Assembly: GCF_051020955.1 (NCBI RefSeq)
Contig: NC_135022.1
Coordinates: forward strand, 6,382,463-6,446,462
Direction: 5' to 3'
From: Megalopta genalis
Lineage: Eukaryota; Arthropoda; Insecta; Hymenoptera; Halictidae
DNA length: 64,000 bases
Within the stretch, counting starts at the first letter, position 1. Every line of letters begins with the position of its first letter. A model generated the notes under the pieces. The model had not been told where the DNA came from and did no database searches. It worked only from the letters and a program-made list of their open reading frames with translations. This document shows positions 1-9,449 of the stretch, in pieces. The position numbers and the translations under genes were made by a program.

Positions 1-354
1 TGTATAATAATTAAATGTAGAGCTCGAAATGTCGACTAAAAACGCCAATGCCGCGACATTTTGAAGTCGGAAACGATTGTCCTCGTTACTGCAACATGGC
101 TACTTTGGGGTACTGCCGATCTTACGATAATTTCTTATGTTTATTCTCAATTGATCTAATATATTCAAGATATATAACAGAATGCTTCAGGAAACATAGT
201 GTCACAGAACGAAAACCATTTTATTTGACTAGTTCCCTTCACCTGTAATTTTCACAACCGAATCAGAAGTTTAACATCCTAAGATTTATGAAATGCGGAA
301 ACTAGCTTCTTAAATTTCTAATAATGGTTTGACGTCATTTTGCCCTATGAATCA
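1..354. other. AT-rich DNA, nothing recognised
   Basis: No coding potential or repeat boundary is seen. The short open frame at 48-248 has no recognisable motif and looks fortuitous. Confidence 0.5.
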
Positions 355-1545
355 GGTTGCAAATAAAGACGAAAAAGATACAAAAATCATGCTTTCCAAA
401 ACAAAAGAATAAACTATTATATCTATAAAACTCGACAAAATTACAGAAAAATAATAAATAATCCACTGCCTAGATACATTTACGTCTTGTTTTAAGTTTT
501 CATGTCTTTTTTTATGTGTGCGTTGTGATTACAGAGCCCTCTTATGACAAACTGCGTATTGCATTTAACGTTAATTTCTTGGTCTGTGAAATGTATGGAC
601 ACTGCACGTAATTTTCTTTCCTTTTTTAAAATAATATTGCAAGTACTGAAACATGTATAATAAGTTATGATACCTAAAGCTCATACAATTTTCGAAGTTT
701 AGTATTTACCTAGAACTGATTACATCAAATTAGATCTAATTAGATCAGTGCACAGAAATCGACACACGGTAACTAGATGAGTGATCAGAAATTGGCACAT
801 GGTAATTAGAAAAGGCTCAGTTACTGGCACATAGTAATTAACTTTTCATTTTTTAAGAGCGCAGTAATTCGATCGAAAACTGATTTTTATATTAGATTTT
901 GTTAATTATTTTGTGTTCTTTATATATTTCGGTTATCATAAAATTTGTATTTATATTATATAATAGACATCAATGTTAGAGGTGTGCGAGTACGGATCAG
1001 GACGGGATCTTGAAACTTTCAAGTTTTCCGAAAATGTTTAGGACTTCTTAAAATACTTCAGATTACATCTTTTTTTTAATACGGTCCTAGTTAAAAATTT
1101 TTGATTTCCATTGTTGCAGTTTATTTTGCAAAATTTTATATTTTTTAACAAACCAGAAAAGTAAGATATGTATAGTTTGATTTAAAATTCTCTACGTATG
1201 ACAGTATGTAATAGCTTGGTTCTCTCGATTGCAACGATATTTCCAATTGTTGAAAACATCTTTTCGCTAGTCAATTTTGTACTAGGTACGGCGATGTGTC
1301 GTTTTGTAATAATTGGTAGCATAGGAAATCGAATGTTTTCAGGAATCTTGAATATTGTCGTCCCGATCTCGTCCCGACCCGATACACATCTTCTCATCCC
1401 GTTCCAAGCATCGGGTTTCGGGAAATCTCGAGTTCACGCACACCACTAATCAACATATATTTTAAATATTTTAAGAATTGCGATAAGGGTTAAGAAAACC
1501 ATTTAATTTGTCGAAAACTTAGGACGACACTTTAATGAACACTGT
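355..1545 (+). repeat. Copy A of an unclassified long repeat, interrupted by a MITE
   Basis: Segments 355-976 and 1449-1545 align, in inverted orientation, with 9225-9449 and 12179-12535 (copy B). Shared stretches include the text around 388-440, the 'agccctcttat' block near 535, the 'aagctcata' block near 677, the short subrepeats with 'cagtgcaca' and 'ggcaca' at 745-830, and 'cgatcgaaaac' near 872. No open reading frame is present. The family is not recognised; it behaves like a dispersed non-coding element about 0.7-0.8 kb long before insertions. Confidence 0.75.
977..1448. mobile_element. hAT-like MITE with 8 bp target duplication
   Basis: The element begins TAGAGGTGTGCGAG and ends with the complement of TAGTGGTGTGCGTG, so the ends are short imperfect terminal inverted repeats. 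It is flanked by atcaatgt (969-976) and atcaacat (1449-1456), an 8 bp duplication with two differences. The same place in copy B of the host repeat is uninterrupted, which confirms the ends. The inner parts are also partly inverted copies of each other (cggGACGgga motifs near both ends). The 8 bp duplication and GGTGTGC end point to hAT. There is no transposase, so it is non-autonomous. Confidence 0.7.
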
Positions 1546-2100
1546 TGCGCACGGCACGAAATAACCGCCGGAAGTCGTGAGGAGACGACAACGATTTATT
1601 TGTTGGACTCCGCAGTCCTCGTTTACAATTCTTAGAGCACGAATTTGTTACGAAGTGAAGCACGGCTTCACTGAGACTATGAAATGGAAGCACGGCTTCG
1701 TATGGGCGCATGGGCGCTGAATAATACTGGTCTATAAGCGATAACGTTGTCTACCAAAAATCCCCCGTTATCAAATTTGCGGCAGTATATATAGACACCT
1801 GGCCGATGTTCAAGGAGAAGCATCGTCAGGCGTCGAAGGCCGGGTCATTGCCTCCTAAGGCAAAACGCCGCGTGTTTACAATGGCCGAGGCGAGCGTCTG
1901 ACGGTCGGGCCAACGCACGTCGATCGTGTTATTGTCTTGCCGCCTCGCCGTTTATTCGACAAAAACGGCGAGACGGCGTACATCGAATGTCGAACGTGCG
2001 TTGACCCGCGGTCCGCGATTCGGCCGGAACAAACACAGTAAATAACCCACTTACCCTAGTAAATAAATATAGAAAAGAAAGAATATTGCACCGAGTGGCA
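1546..2100. repeat. GC-richer segment with TATA box and nested palindrome, possible LTR fragment
   Basis: This block is much more GC-rich than its surroundings. It contains a TATA-like sequence (tatatatag near 1786-1794) followed by a nested inverted repeat at 1907-2007. The composition and TATA box would fit a long terminal repeat or a promoter-bearing repeat, but I find no matching second LTR, primer-binding site or pol sequence, so the class is open. Confidence 0.35.
1907..2007. repeat. Nested inverted repeat (two-level stem)
   Basis: The outer arms 1907-1920 and 1994-2007 pair over 14 bp with one mismatch. The inner arms 1939-1953 and 1963-1977 pair over 15 bp with one mismatch around a loop of 9 nt. 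Together they form a long two-stage stem in DNA or RNA. Confidence 0.75.
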
Positions 2101-2127
2101 GACCAAAAAAATTAACAGTACAAAAAC

Positions 2128-2560
2128 ATGAAATTCTTAGGATTATTAAAAAGAAGCCAGATATAAGTGCGTCTGAGATTGTATCAAAAGTCCAGGAACG
2201 AAATAAAAATCAAATGCATACAAGAACGATTCAGATTACATTGGGCAGGATTTAAAAGCAAAATTGTGAGGAAGCAACCGTACATCAGTGAAGTGAATAA
2301 AACAAAGAGAGTGGAATTTGCGAAGCAAATCTCTCTCTGAGTCGGAGAATTAGTGTTTATAGACGAAATAATGGGTAAACACTTGAATTTTGACATATGA
2401 AAGGAAAATTAGCAAAAAAGTGCGGGTTAATTAGGAATGGGAATGACATACTATTTTTAATGGGATAACGATTCGAAACTTGCGGCTGATATGGTACGTC
2501 AATGACTTTTATGTAATACTATATGACTCCTATCGAGTGATCCATCCATGTAAATCGGGG
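2128..2560 (+). pseudogene. Tc1-like transposase relic
   Basis: Conceptual translation in shifting frames gives pieces typical of Tc1-family (IS630-Tc1-mariner) transposases. There is an N-terminal helix-turn-helix-like piece (KPDISASEIVSKVQ, from about 2155), then KPYISEVN-like and KRVEFAKQ segments (about 2275-2330), a degraded 'VFIDE' segment (about 2355), and a 'DNDSKLAADMVRQ' segment (about 2467-2505) corresponding to the QDNDPKHTA block with the second catalytic Asp. The whole gene is compressed to about 430 bp and several stops and frameshifts break it. It is inactive. Confidence 0.7.
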
Positions 2561-2794
2561 ATTGAAATTATCGAGCATGCAGCATTGTTAGTAGACGTAG
2601 CCTCGCGCTACACTTGCGTCTACTTGAACATACTCGAACGACAGTGCTCGACAAGACATTCTGCAAGTCAGACGTTTGTTTCATGTCACCACACTCCTAT
2701 ATATGTATTTGTTGTTTGTAAGGAATTTATATGTTACGACCAACCTGTTCACGAAAAAGGCTACGCAAGGAGTGAGGACAAGCGACGCATGTGC

Positions 2795-2901
2795 GAGAGT
2801 CCCGCACAGCGACGTGGCGCGTCTAGCGGGTGAAAAAGTTATAATGTTCAAAATTATAACGTTCACGCGGTGGACGCGCCACACCGCTGTGCGGGACTCT
2901 C
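2795..2901. repeat. Near-perfect 107 bp palindrome
   Basis: The sequence from GAGAGTCCCGCACAGCG to its complement CGCTGTGCGGGACTCTC folds back on itself over about 50 bp per arm with a few mismatches; the centre is AT-rich (around 2843-2850). No coding content is convincing. It could be a foldback MITE core. Confidence 0.8.
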
Positions 2902-3039
2902 TTTCTTCGTCACGACCTTTACAGCGTAATTGTATAGCTTTGGAAGTTGAGTTGAGAAAGTTGAGGAACCAACCTACAGTGGATTTTCCTTAGTTGGAAA
3001 AGTACTTGAGCGATTTATGGAATGCTCTTTAGAAATTGC

Positions 3040-3600
3040 GGTCTTTTGCGGACAATTCATCAAATCCTTATCGGTTAAGGATAAGGATCTGGCGAACATT
3101 TGAATTTCTCAAGGAATTATAATTACAAAGTAATTCAATTATAATGTAATTCGAAATTGAGATCGCCATTTAATTAAAATAGAAGGTGATTTGTAATTCA
3201 ATAGGAGTATAATTACAAAATACTAAGTATTTCAATTACATTAATTACGAATTACAATGTACTTAATAAATAAATTAAAATATTATTAATAACTACGACG
3301 TAATTATTATTTATTGGACACGGTATACCGCATGAATAATAAATACTTAACAATTAAATGATAATTAATAAGTAACAATTGAAATCGTATTCGTAATTAA
3401 TAAACAAATTTTATTATTTCAAATAATTTGTTTAAATCTATATAAATAATAAGTAATAATTTTTCTCTTTCATTTAAACTTTCAAACAACAAATAATTAT
3501 ACATACATATATATTATATTGTATTTCAATTACACTCGTGATTAAAATAATTCGTAATTGAATCAACATTCTAAATACATTCGAGAGGCCAATCATTCCC
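3040..3600. repeat. AT-rich, AATTAC-rich low-complexity stretch
   Basis: Multiple near-copies of AATTAC and GTAATT occur on both strands, together with a hairpin at about 3069-3091 (tccttat/ataagga). There is no gene. It may be the inside of a MITE, but no clear ends were found. Confidence 0.4.
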
Positions 3601-3603
3601 ACG

Positions 3604-4023
3604 TTATCGCGACTGTGAACACTCTCCACTCATACAGGATTGTATACGCCTATCTTGAAATGTGATTGGTTTCTTGAAAATTCGTTCAATTCCTTCTTGA
3701 GTGGTACCACTTATTACGTTTGCATAGGTCATTTTGCTTAGAACACGTAATTTTTGTTTGTATAAGTGCATGGTAGTTCTAGGTAGTTTTTCACTTACTA
3801 CTGAGGGGGGTTGGGGGCTCCCCTTGACATGCCGAAAAAATTCAAAGTCGGACGAGTCACATGGATCGTAATCTAATCCGGGTTTGAATATGGGACAACA
3901 GGTACAAAATACATAATGCAAAGATGAAACATCCTTCTTTTTGTTTATTTTTAAATAAAATTTGCGTAAATGTGTTTGTAAGATTTTTCTGAATAAAATA
4001 AGAACAAACAAATTCTTTACCAT
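3604..4023 (-). CDS. Hypothetical 139-codon open frame
   Basis: This is an uninterrupted frame in an otherwise AT-rich, gene-poor stretch. The product has a Lys-rich N-terminal part and a Cys pair followed by a Pro-rich stretch (GSPQPPS near residue 70), but no motif that I recognise. It has no neighbours that would form a unit with it. It could be an exon-like transposon remnant or chance. No function is assigned. Confidence 0.2.
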   Translation of the reverse strand: MVKNLFVLILFRKILQTHLRKFYLKINKKKDVSSLHYVFCTCCPIFKPGLDYDPCDSSDFEFFRHVKGSPQPPSVVSEKLPRTTMHLYKQKLRVLSKMTYANVISGTTQEGIERIFKKPITFQDRRIQSCMSGECSQSR

Positions 4024-5604
4024 AAATTATAATCAAGTAAGTATTAATATGAAAAGTATATTTATATTTTTTATAAAATTTGCAATTTTATAAGATATAA
4101 TCTTACAAAAATTATATTGTATTTGATCTTAATTTAATCACAAAAACCTCACAATTACAGTGAGAAAAATCTTACAATTACCGTTAAGAAAAAATAAGAA
4201 ATAAAAAAGTGTCGCATTGCATTATAATGCTATCCATCCTTTATTTGCTGTCTACTTTTGTGTTTGTCGAAGTTGTATTAATATTTTTATTAATAATAAG
4301 GTAAAATAACTGGAAAATGATTAAATTAATAGATTAATCATAAACACGTCATTCGGCGCAAACCGAGCCGCATTAGAGAGCAAACGAAAAATACGTCGAC
4401 GTAGTATGCAGTGATTTAACCTAAAAATTTTTAACTTCTTAACAACAGATTGCTCACCTCAAAATATGTAATTAAATATAATTACTTAAAACAGTTTCAA
4501 AGTTTTGTTCATATTTACCAACTGATGAACAATGGCATTTTAAAATTTTTAAAAAGATTTGATCCATTTTGTATAACAGGCCACATGTTAGAGAATTTTT
4601 TCAGATTTTTCGATCGTAAAATGTGATCACAAAAAATAGAGAACGTAAAAACAAAACGGAAAGTTGCAAATTTTTCGGAAATGACACATCTTGTCTTCGC
4701 CATTTTAATTCTATCGGAGGATATTGCCAAAAGCAGCAATCTCTGATGTTGTCAGCAATCTCTGCCAGATTTTTTGTGGGGGTGAAACAATGTTATAAAA
4801 AATAAAAACCAAACTTTCGACATTTTCTCCATACTTAACTTGGTTAAGTATAATATTGTCCACTTAATAAGTATATTATGCAGTATTAAACGGTTTTACA
4901 TTTAAAGAAACGATTACTTAACTAGGAACACGAAATTCAAGATATGAAACTATGATATGCGTGATATACAAAATCTTCGTTATGATTACAACGTCGTTGG
5001 TTGATGGAGCGAGCGAGATACGAGTCTTTTGAACGTTGTGCGAGCGCCGATGAGGCTAATTTTTTTTCATAAGTATTGCTCTTTCTCGATTTTTTTCAAA
5101 ATTAAGTTCTTAATGTTTTAAATATATTTCGGATAAAGATATAGGCAAAAGTAATTTTTGAGCATTTTTTATTCCATCGTTTACCCGAATGTATATACTT
5201 CTTATTACAGTTTTATTTCACATTCTTTATATTAAATAGATACACGTGACTCCCATTAATATTCGGACACGATATTATTAGAAAAATTATTGCTCCCTTT
5301 TATTGTTTATGGCAGTATTATTGAATCGTTTTCTCATATAATAAAGCACTTCTTAAAGTAAGTAGAAAAATAAATTTTGTTTAGTTATTGCACATGTTCT
5401 TTTGTATAATAAGCGATAAACAAGATTGTGACAAAATTTAACGTCGCAAAAATATTCGGACACAACATTTTAGATGCCAGAGTAAAATATTGTATTACAT
5501 TGACGACGCCGCTAACACATATTGTATATAAATAAATAAAAATTCGTTGTAAGAACTCGGTACCACAGAAATTATTGGTGATATCAGACGCTTTACTTGT
5601 GAAA
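4024..5604. other. AT-rich DNA, no gene seen
   Basis: No coherent coding signal is seen. Two copies of 'atattcggacac' (about 5255 and 5453), a motif type often seen near Tc1-like ends, precede the Tc1-like relic that starts near 5605. Confidence 0.4.
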
Positions 5605-5820
5605 ATGGGATGAAAAGGAAGAAATACGTCTTTTGAAATCCGACAATTGGTTATTTATCACAAGGGAATGGGATCTTTTAACAATAAAGCAAAATTAATG
5701 GAAACAATCACGAAAATATGGTCAGAAATTCCGACTGAGTTTTGTGTTCGATTAATTGAATTTATGCCACACAGATGCAATGCAGTCCTCAAATCCAAGG
5801 GTTATCCAACATCTTATTAG
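5605..5820 (+). pseudogene. Tc1-like transposase, internally deleted but in one frame
   Basis: Apart from a TGA at codon 3, one frame runs to a TAG at 5818-5820. Its first part (TSFEIRQLVIYHKGMGS) matches the N-terminal helix-turn-helix start of Tc1-like transposases. Its last part (KIWSEIP, then FMPHRCNAVLKSKG) matches the extreme C-terminus of the same family. The catalytic D-D-E/D core between them is missing. The family normally has about 340 residues; only about 70 remain. It is probably the remains of an internal-deletion derivative and cannot be active. Confidence 0.75.
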
Positions 5821-6555
5821 ACTGTTATGAAAACTACAGTCAATGATACATCGCTGTTTTTCATTAAAAGTGATTATATAACTTAAGCGGCGTATGTTTC
5901 TACGCATTCGTAGGTACCGAACAATTCTATCAGAAGCTTATACTATTTCTTTCGTCCTTTCCTAATTCAATGGGATCTCGATGTTGCGAGCCATCCTTGT
6001 CCTGCTCGCCTCTAGCGTACACATGTTCGTATCTATTGTCTCGAGTCGTCTGTAAGTCATTCCTCTGACGGCTTGATTCTTCTCGTCGGAGACCCTAAAT
6101 GAGAAAGCCACTTGAAGGTGCCATAAAATAGTATTCCCTGCAATTGCTGTCAAGGACGGCAGGACTGTCCTGAAACTATGCTTACCGTAAACGAGAATTT
6201 CGAAGCATTGCACAGCATATGGTGTATCTCGACGTATTTCGTTTCTTTTTTATGAAACCATTTCTAAATAAACCATAGACCTTTCCTAATATATTAAAGA
6301 ATTTTGTCAGCTTCTTCTTTGTTGAAAATTGTGGTTCAAAATAATGAGGAAGAAAAATAATTGATATGTTTCTTTTTCGCAGGAATAGAGAAAAGACTGT
6401 TCCTCAATACATAATCTATTGCAATCAGTGTTTTAAATTTTTCAGATTTTCTGGTAGGGTTTGATCGTATATTTATTAGTCTACTTGGACTAAATGATAT
6501 TAACGAAACTAAGGGAATCGTGAAAATAATATAAAATTTCGAGTTACTGCAGTAG
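5821..6555. other. No gene recognised
   Basis: An 83-codon minus-strand frame at 5962-6213 has no recognisable motif. The rest is AT-rich and non-coding in appearance. Confidence 0.4.
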
Positions 6556-6576
6556 CTGTGTGTGTGTGTGTGTGTG
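6556..6576. repeat. (GT)n microsatellite
   Basis: About ten GT units in a row. Confidence 0.9.
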
Positions 6577-6763
6577 CAATGTAACTTAAGTTATAATTTT
6601 TTCCATAATTTAAATATTTAATCTTTTTAACTTACTTCTAATAAACGAATTTTATTATGTCTGACGGTGCATTATTTTTTAATACAATATTAATCGATCT
6701 CGTAGTAATATGACTGAAACTTTTGGATCGATTAAATATATGTACTACTCGATTAAAAACATC

Positions 6764-7281
6764 TTTTTTTTTTTTTTTTTTTTTTAACGTGGGGGAAATC
6801 TGCAGGTCAGACACCCCCGCTCCGCCCGAAGGGCGGAGGGGGGGTAGTGCGGGGTTCGACCCGCTAAAACCCCCACGGCGGCCTAGGGCGCTGGCGATTA
6901 ACGGGGGAGCCACGGGAACTCTTCAAGAACACGACCGCAGCTCCCCCTCGCCTGGCCGGCCACCAGGATGGAGCGGTGGCCGGCCGCGTCCCGGGGGGAG
7001 ATTAATCCTCCCCCCCATGAATCATCTTGATTCGGCGGTGCGGGGGACCGCACCCCACACCGCCTCTTCACGACGGCCGCACCAGCGGCCGTCGGGGGCG
7101 ACGGTTTTGTCGCCCCCACTTTAAAATAGGGCATCCTCGGTTGGCGGGCGGCGGGCAATTAAACCGGCATGGTCCGATACACCCGCCGCCCGCCTAGTAT
7201 CAGCTACTCGGGGGGGGGGGGCTCTAGGCGTGGGCGCACAGGCCGCACCCCCCGCTCACGGCGACCCCGCTCGGCAGCCTC
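6764..7281 (-). mobile_element. GC-rich retroposon with poly(A) tail and 16 bp target duplication
   Basis: On the minus strand the insert starts after position 7281 and ends in a 22 nt poly(A), seen as T at 6764-6785. It is flanked by CTCGATTAAAAACATC at 6748-6763 and by the same sequence at 7282-7314 with its A-run grown from 5 to 22. The insert is about 518 bp and strongly GC-rich in an AT-rich host. It has homopolymer C/G runs and no reading frame with retrotransposon motifs. It is either the 3' end of a non-LTR element or a SINE-like copy. The orientation is taken from the tail. Confidence 0.8.
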
Positions 7282-7314
7282 CTCGATTAAAAAAAAAAAA
7301 AAAAAAAAAACATC

Positions 7315-7751
7315 TAGCATTTAACATTTTCAACTATTTCATCATAAATACTGTACGATATTTTTGCAGTATAATTTATGCTGAAATTCATTTGCATCTT
7401 GTAATTGCGAAACAAATGACAACCTAGCAGAGTTGTACATTATTTAGATAATAAATTATAGAAACGTTACGAAGAAAAGATATTTCTTCATCTTTATGCA
7501 ATATTGTGGAGGGTCCTAATAAAATAAGTATCTTTATTCGATGTGTTTGAAATAAATAATTTTATTAGTCGAGAATTTGTCCGACAAATAAAAATACCAC
7601 TTAATTATCAACACGTAACTACATTGTTCCAGAACAAAAACAAATCAATATTCATAGAATCGTTTTTCAAATAAAGATAGGAAAGTGTCGAATATGTGGA
7701 TGCTTGGTCTCAAGTTTCCGATTATGCTCTCTAGTTTTCATTTCGGGGTAA
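7315..7751. other. AT-rich DNA, nothing recognised
   Basis: No coding or structural signal is supported here. Confidence 0.4.
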
Positions 7752-7753
7752 TA

Positions 7754-8769
7754 CAGTATCTAACAAAAAGATAACATACTTTAAAACTAATGTAATTTTT
7801 ATTTATGTAACATTACAACTAAAATACTGTTTCTATATAAATTTGCAAAATACCACTATAAACATACACAAATGAAATAAAATTGCATTTCGCAAGTGTA
7901 AACAATTTTATTTAAAAAAAGAGAATTTTTATGGAAATACAGTCGGACAAAATGTTAGCACACTTAACTAAAAATTATGTATGTCAATAAATCAAGCAAT
8001 AATATTGAATGCCTAATGTTTTGTGGCTTCATCTTTCCACTTATTAACAGTCGTCATTATCTACGAAGTTTCTTTATTAGTTTTTTGTTCTAATTGTTTC
8101 TTATCATCTTAAACACATTTTTATCATTCGGCAATCTTTTGAAATTATCTGCCATTTGCATAATGCATGGTTATGATTTTCGCAACAATTTTCAACGATA
8201 TGATCTTGCTGATTAATCCTCGAGAAAAAAATTCGCGGCATCACCCTGTTGAAAAATATGTACAGGGTATTCCTGAAACTATATACAAGCGGTCACCGGG
8301 TTATTCTTCATAAAAAAGAAATGAAAAAGATATAGAGTGACTTCTTTTTTTTTTAGGATTTCGTTTTTGAGAAAACCAGGTTTTAAACCTTGCTTTGTAC
8401 ATACGCTTTTCCGGCTATAAGCGATGTACAGCGCTTAGCAAATTTTCAATCTCGATTTTCTCGAAAACTAAATCCTAAACAAAAAAATATTATTTTACAC
8501 TTTTTTCATGTTTTTTTTTATTTGGAATTACATGGAGTCGCAACATAATTCTTAGTGAAATATGCCATCATTATTTTCCACCGTATTTCCATAAAAATTC
8601 TTTTTTTCTAAGTAAAATTGTTTAAACTGGCGTAACGTAATTTTATTTTATTTGTGTATGTTCACAACAGTAATTTACAAATCTGTATAGTATTAGAATC
8701 TCGGTTATTACCTTAAATAAATCTAAATTACGTTAATTTTAAAGTGTGCTATCTATTCGCCCGGCACTG
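7754..8769. mobile_element. Long-TIR Tc1/mariner-like non-autonomous element
   Basis: The left end CAGTATCTAAC and the right end, complement CAGTGCCGGGCG, are each bordered by TA (7752-7753 and 8770-8771), the Tc1/mariner target duplication. About 190-250 bp from each end form inverted repeats: 7768-7985 matches the complement of about 8530-8757. Shared blocks include AACATACACAAAT and GAATTTTTATGGAAATAC. The interior has no transposase frame. A second inner end-like motif, CAGTCGGACAAAATG, lies at 7939. The centre holds a smaller inverted pair at about 8354-8380 and 8452-8475. Confidence 0.7.
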
Positions 8770-8771
8770 TA

Positions 8772-9224
8772 GCTCGTTGAGTTTCTTCTTCTTTGAGCTT
8801 CTTCACATGTCGCGAAGTAAAGATATTTTTCTACCAGAAAGTATCAGTGCACATTTCTTTTTACATCAATTTCCAATACATACATTTTTTATTCAAAGCG
8901 TATTTATTCGTGGCGTTGAATATAATTTTCATCTTTTATCTTTATCTTTATATGAAGTATGCACACGTGCTATTTTATGTCCTTTATATCCGTTTATGTA
9001 ACTGCGACAGGCTGACTAGAACGCGCTGTTTGACCCATCAATTGAAACAAAAAACTCAACGCACACAAAATAACTGCCGAGTAGCGACGATGTCTTCGAG
9101 CACCAAGGAGAAATGCGATAGTTGAATGCCGACATTTAAAATCGATATTATGTATATAGGTCCATAACTGTTAATTTTCAGTTCTGTATGATAGCCAGAT
9201 AGGATTAGTATGTCACTTACTGTG
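8772..9224. other. No gene supported
   Basis: Short open frames at 8744-9125 are Phe/Leu/Tyr-rich translations of AT-rich DNA without motifs. I see nothing else. Confidence 0.4.
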
Positions 9225-9449
9225 CCCATTAAAGTGGCGTCTGAAGTTTTCGATAAATTATATGATTTTCTATGTTGATGTCTTTTATGTTGTTGATGTC
9301 ATATATGTTGATGTCTTTTACATAACTACTAATTTTATTATAATTGAAATATATAAGGAACATAAAATATTTAACAAAATATAAATAGTAGTTTTCGATC
9401 GAGTTACTGTGCCTTGTAAGAATGAAAAGTTTACTACTGCGTGCTATTT

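Noticed and set aside
48..248. 66-codon open frame near the left end
   Set aside because: It shows no motif, codon pattern or context that distinguishes it from chance.
3040..3600. Satellite or CRISPR-like array from repeated AATTAC motifs
   Set aside because: Spacing is irregular and no constant repeat unit exists; it is low-complexity AT-rich DNA.
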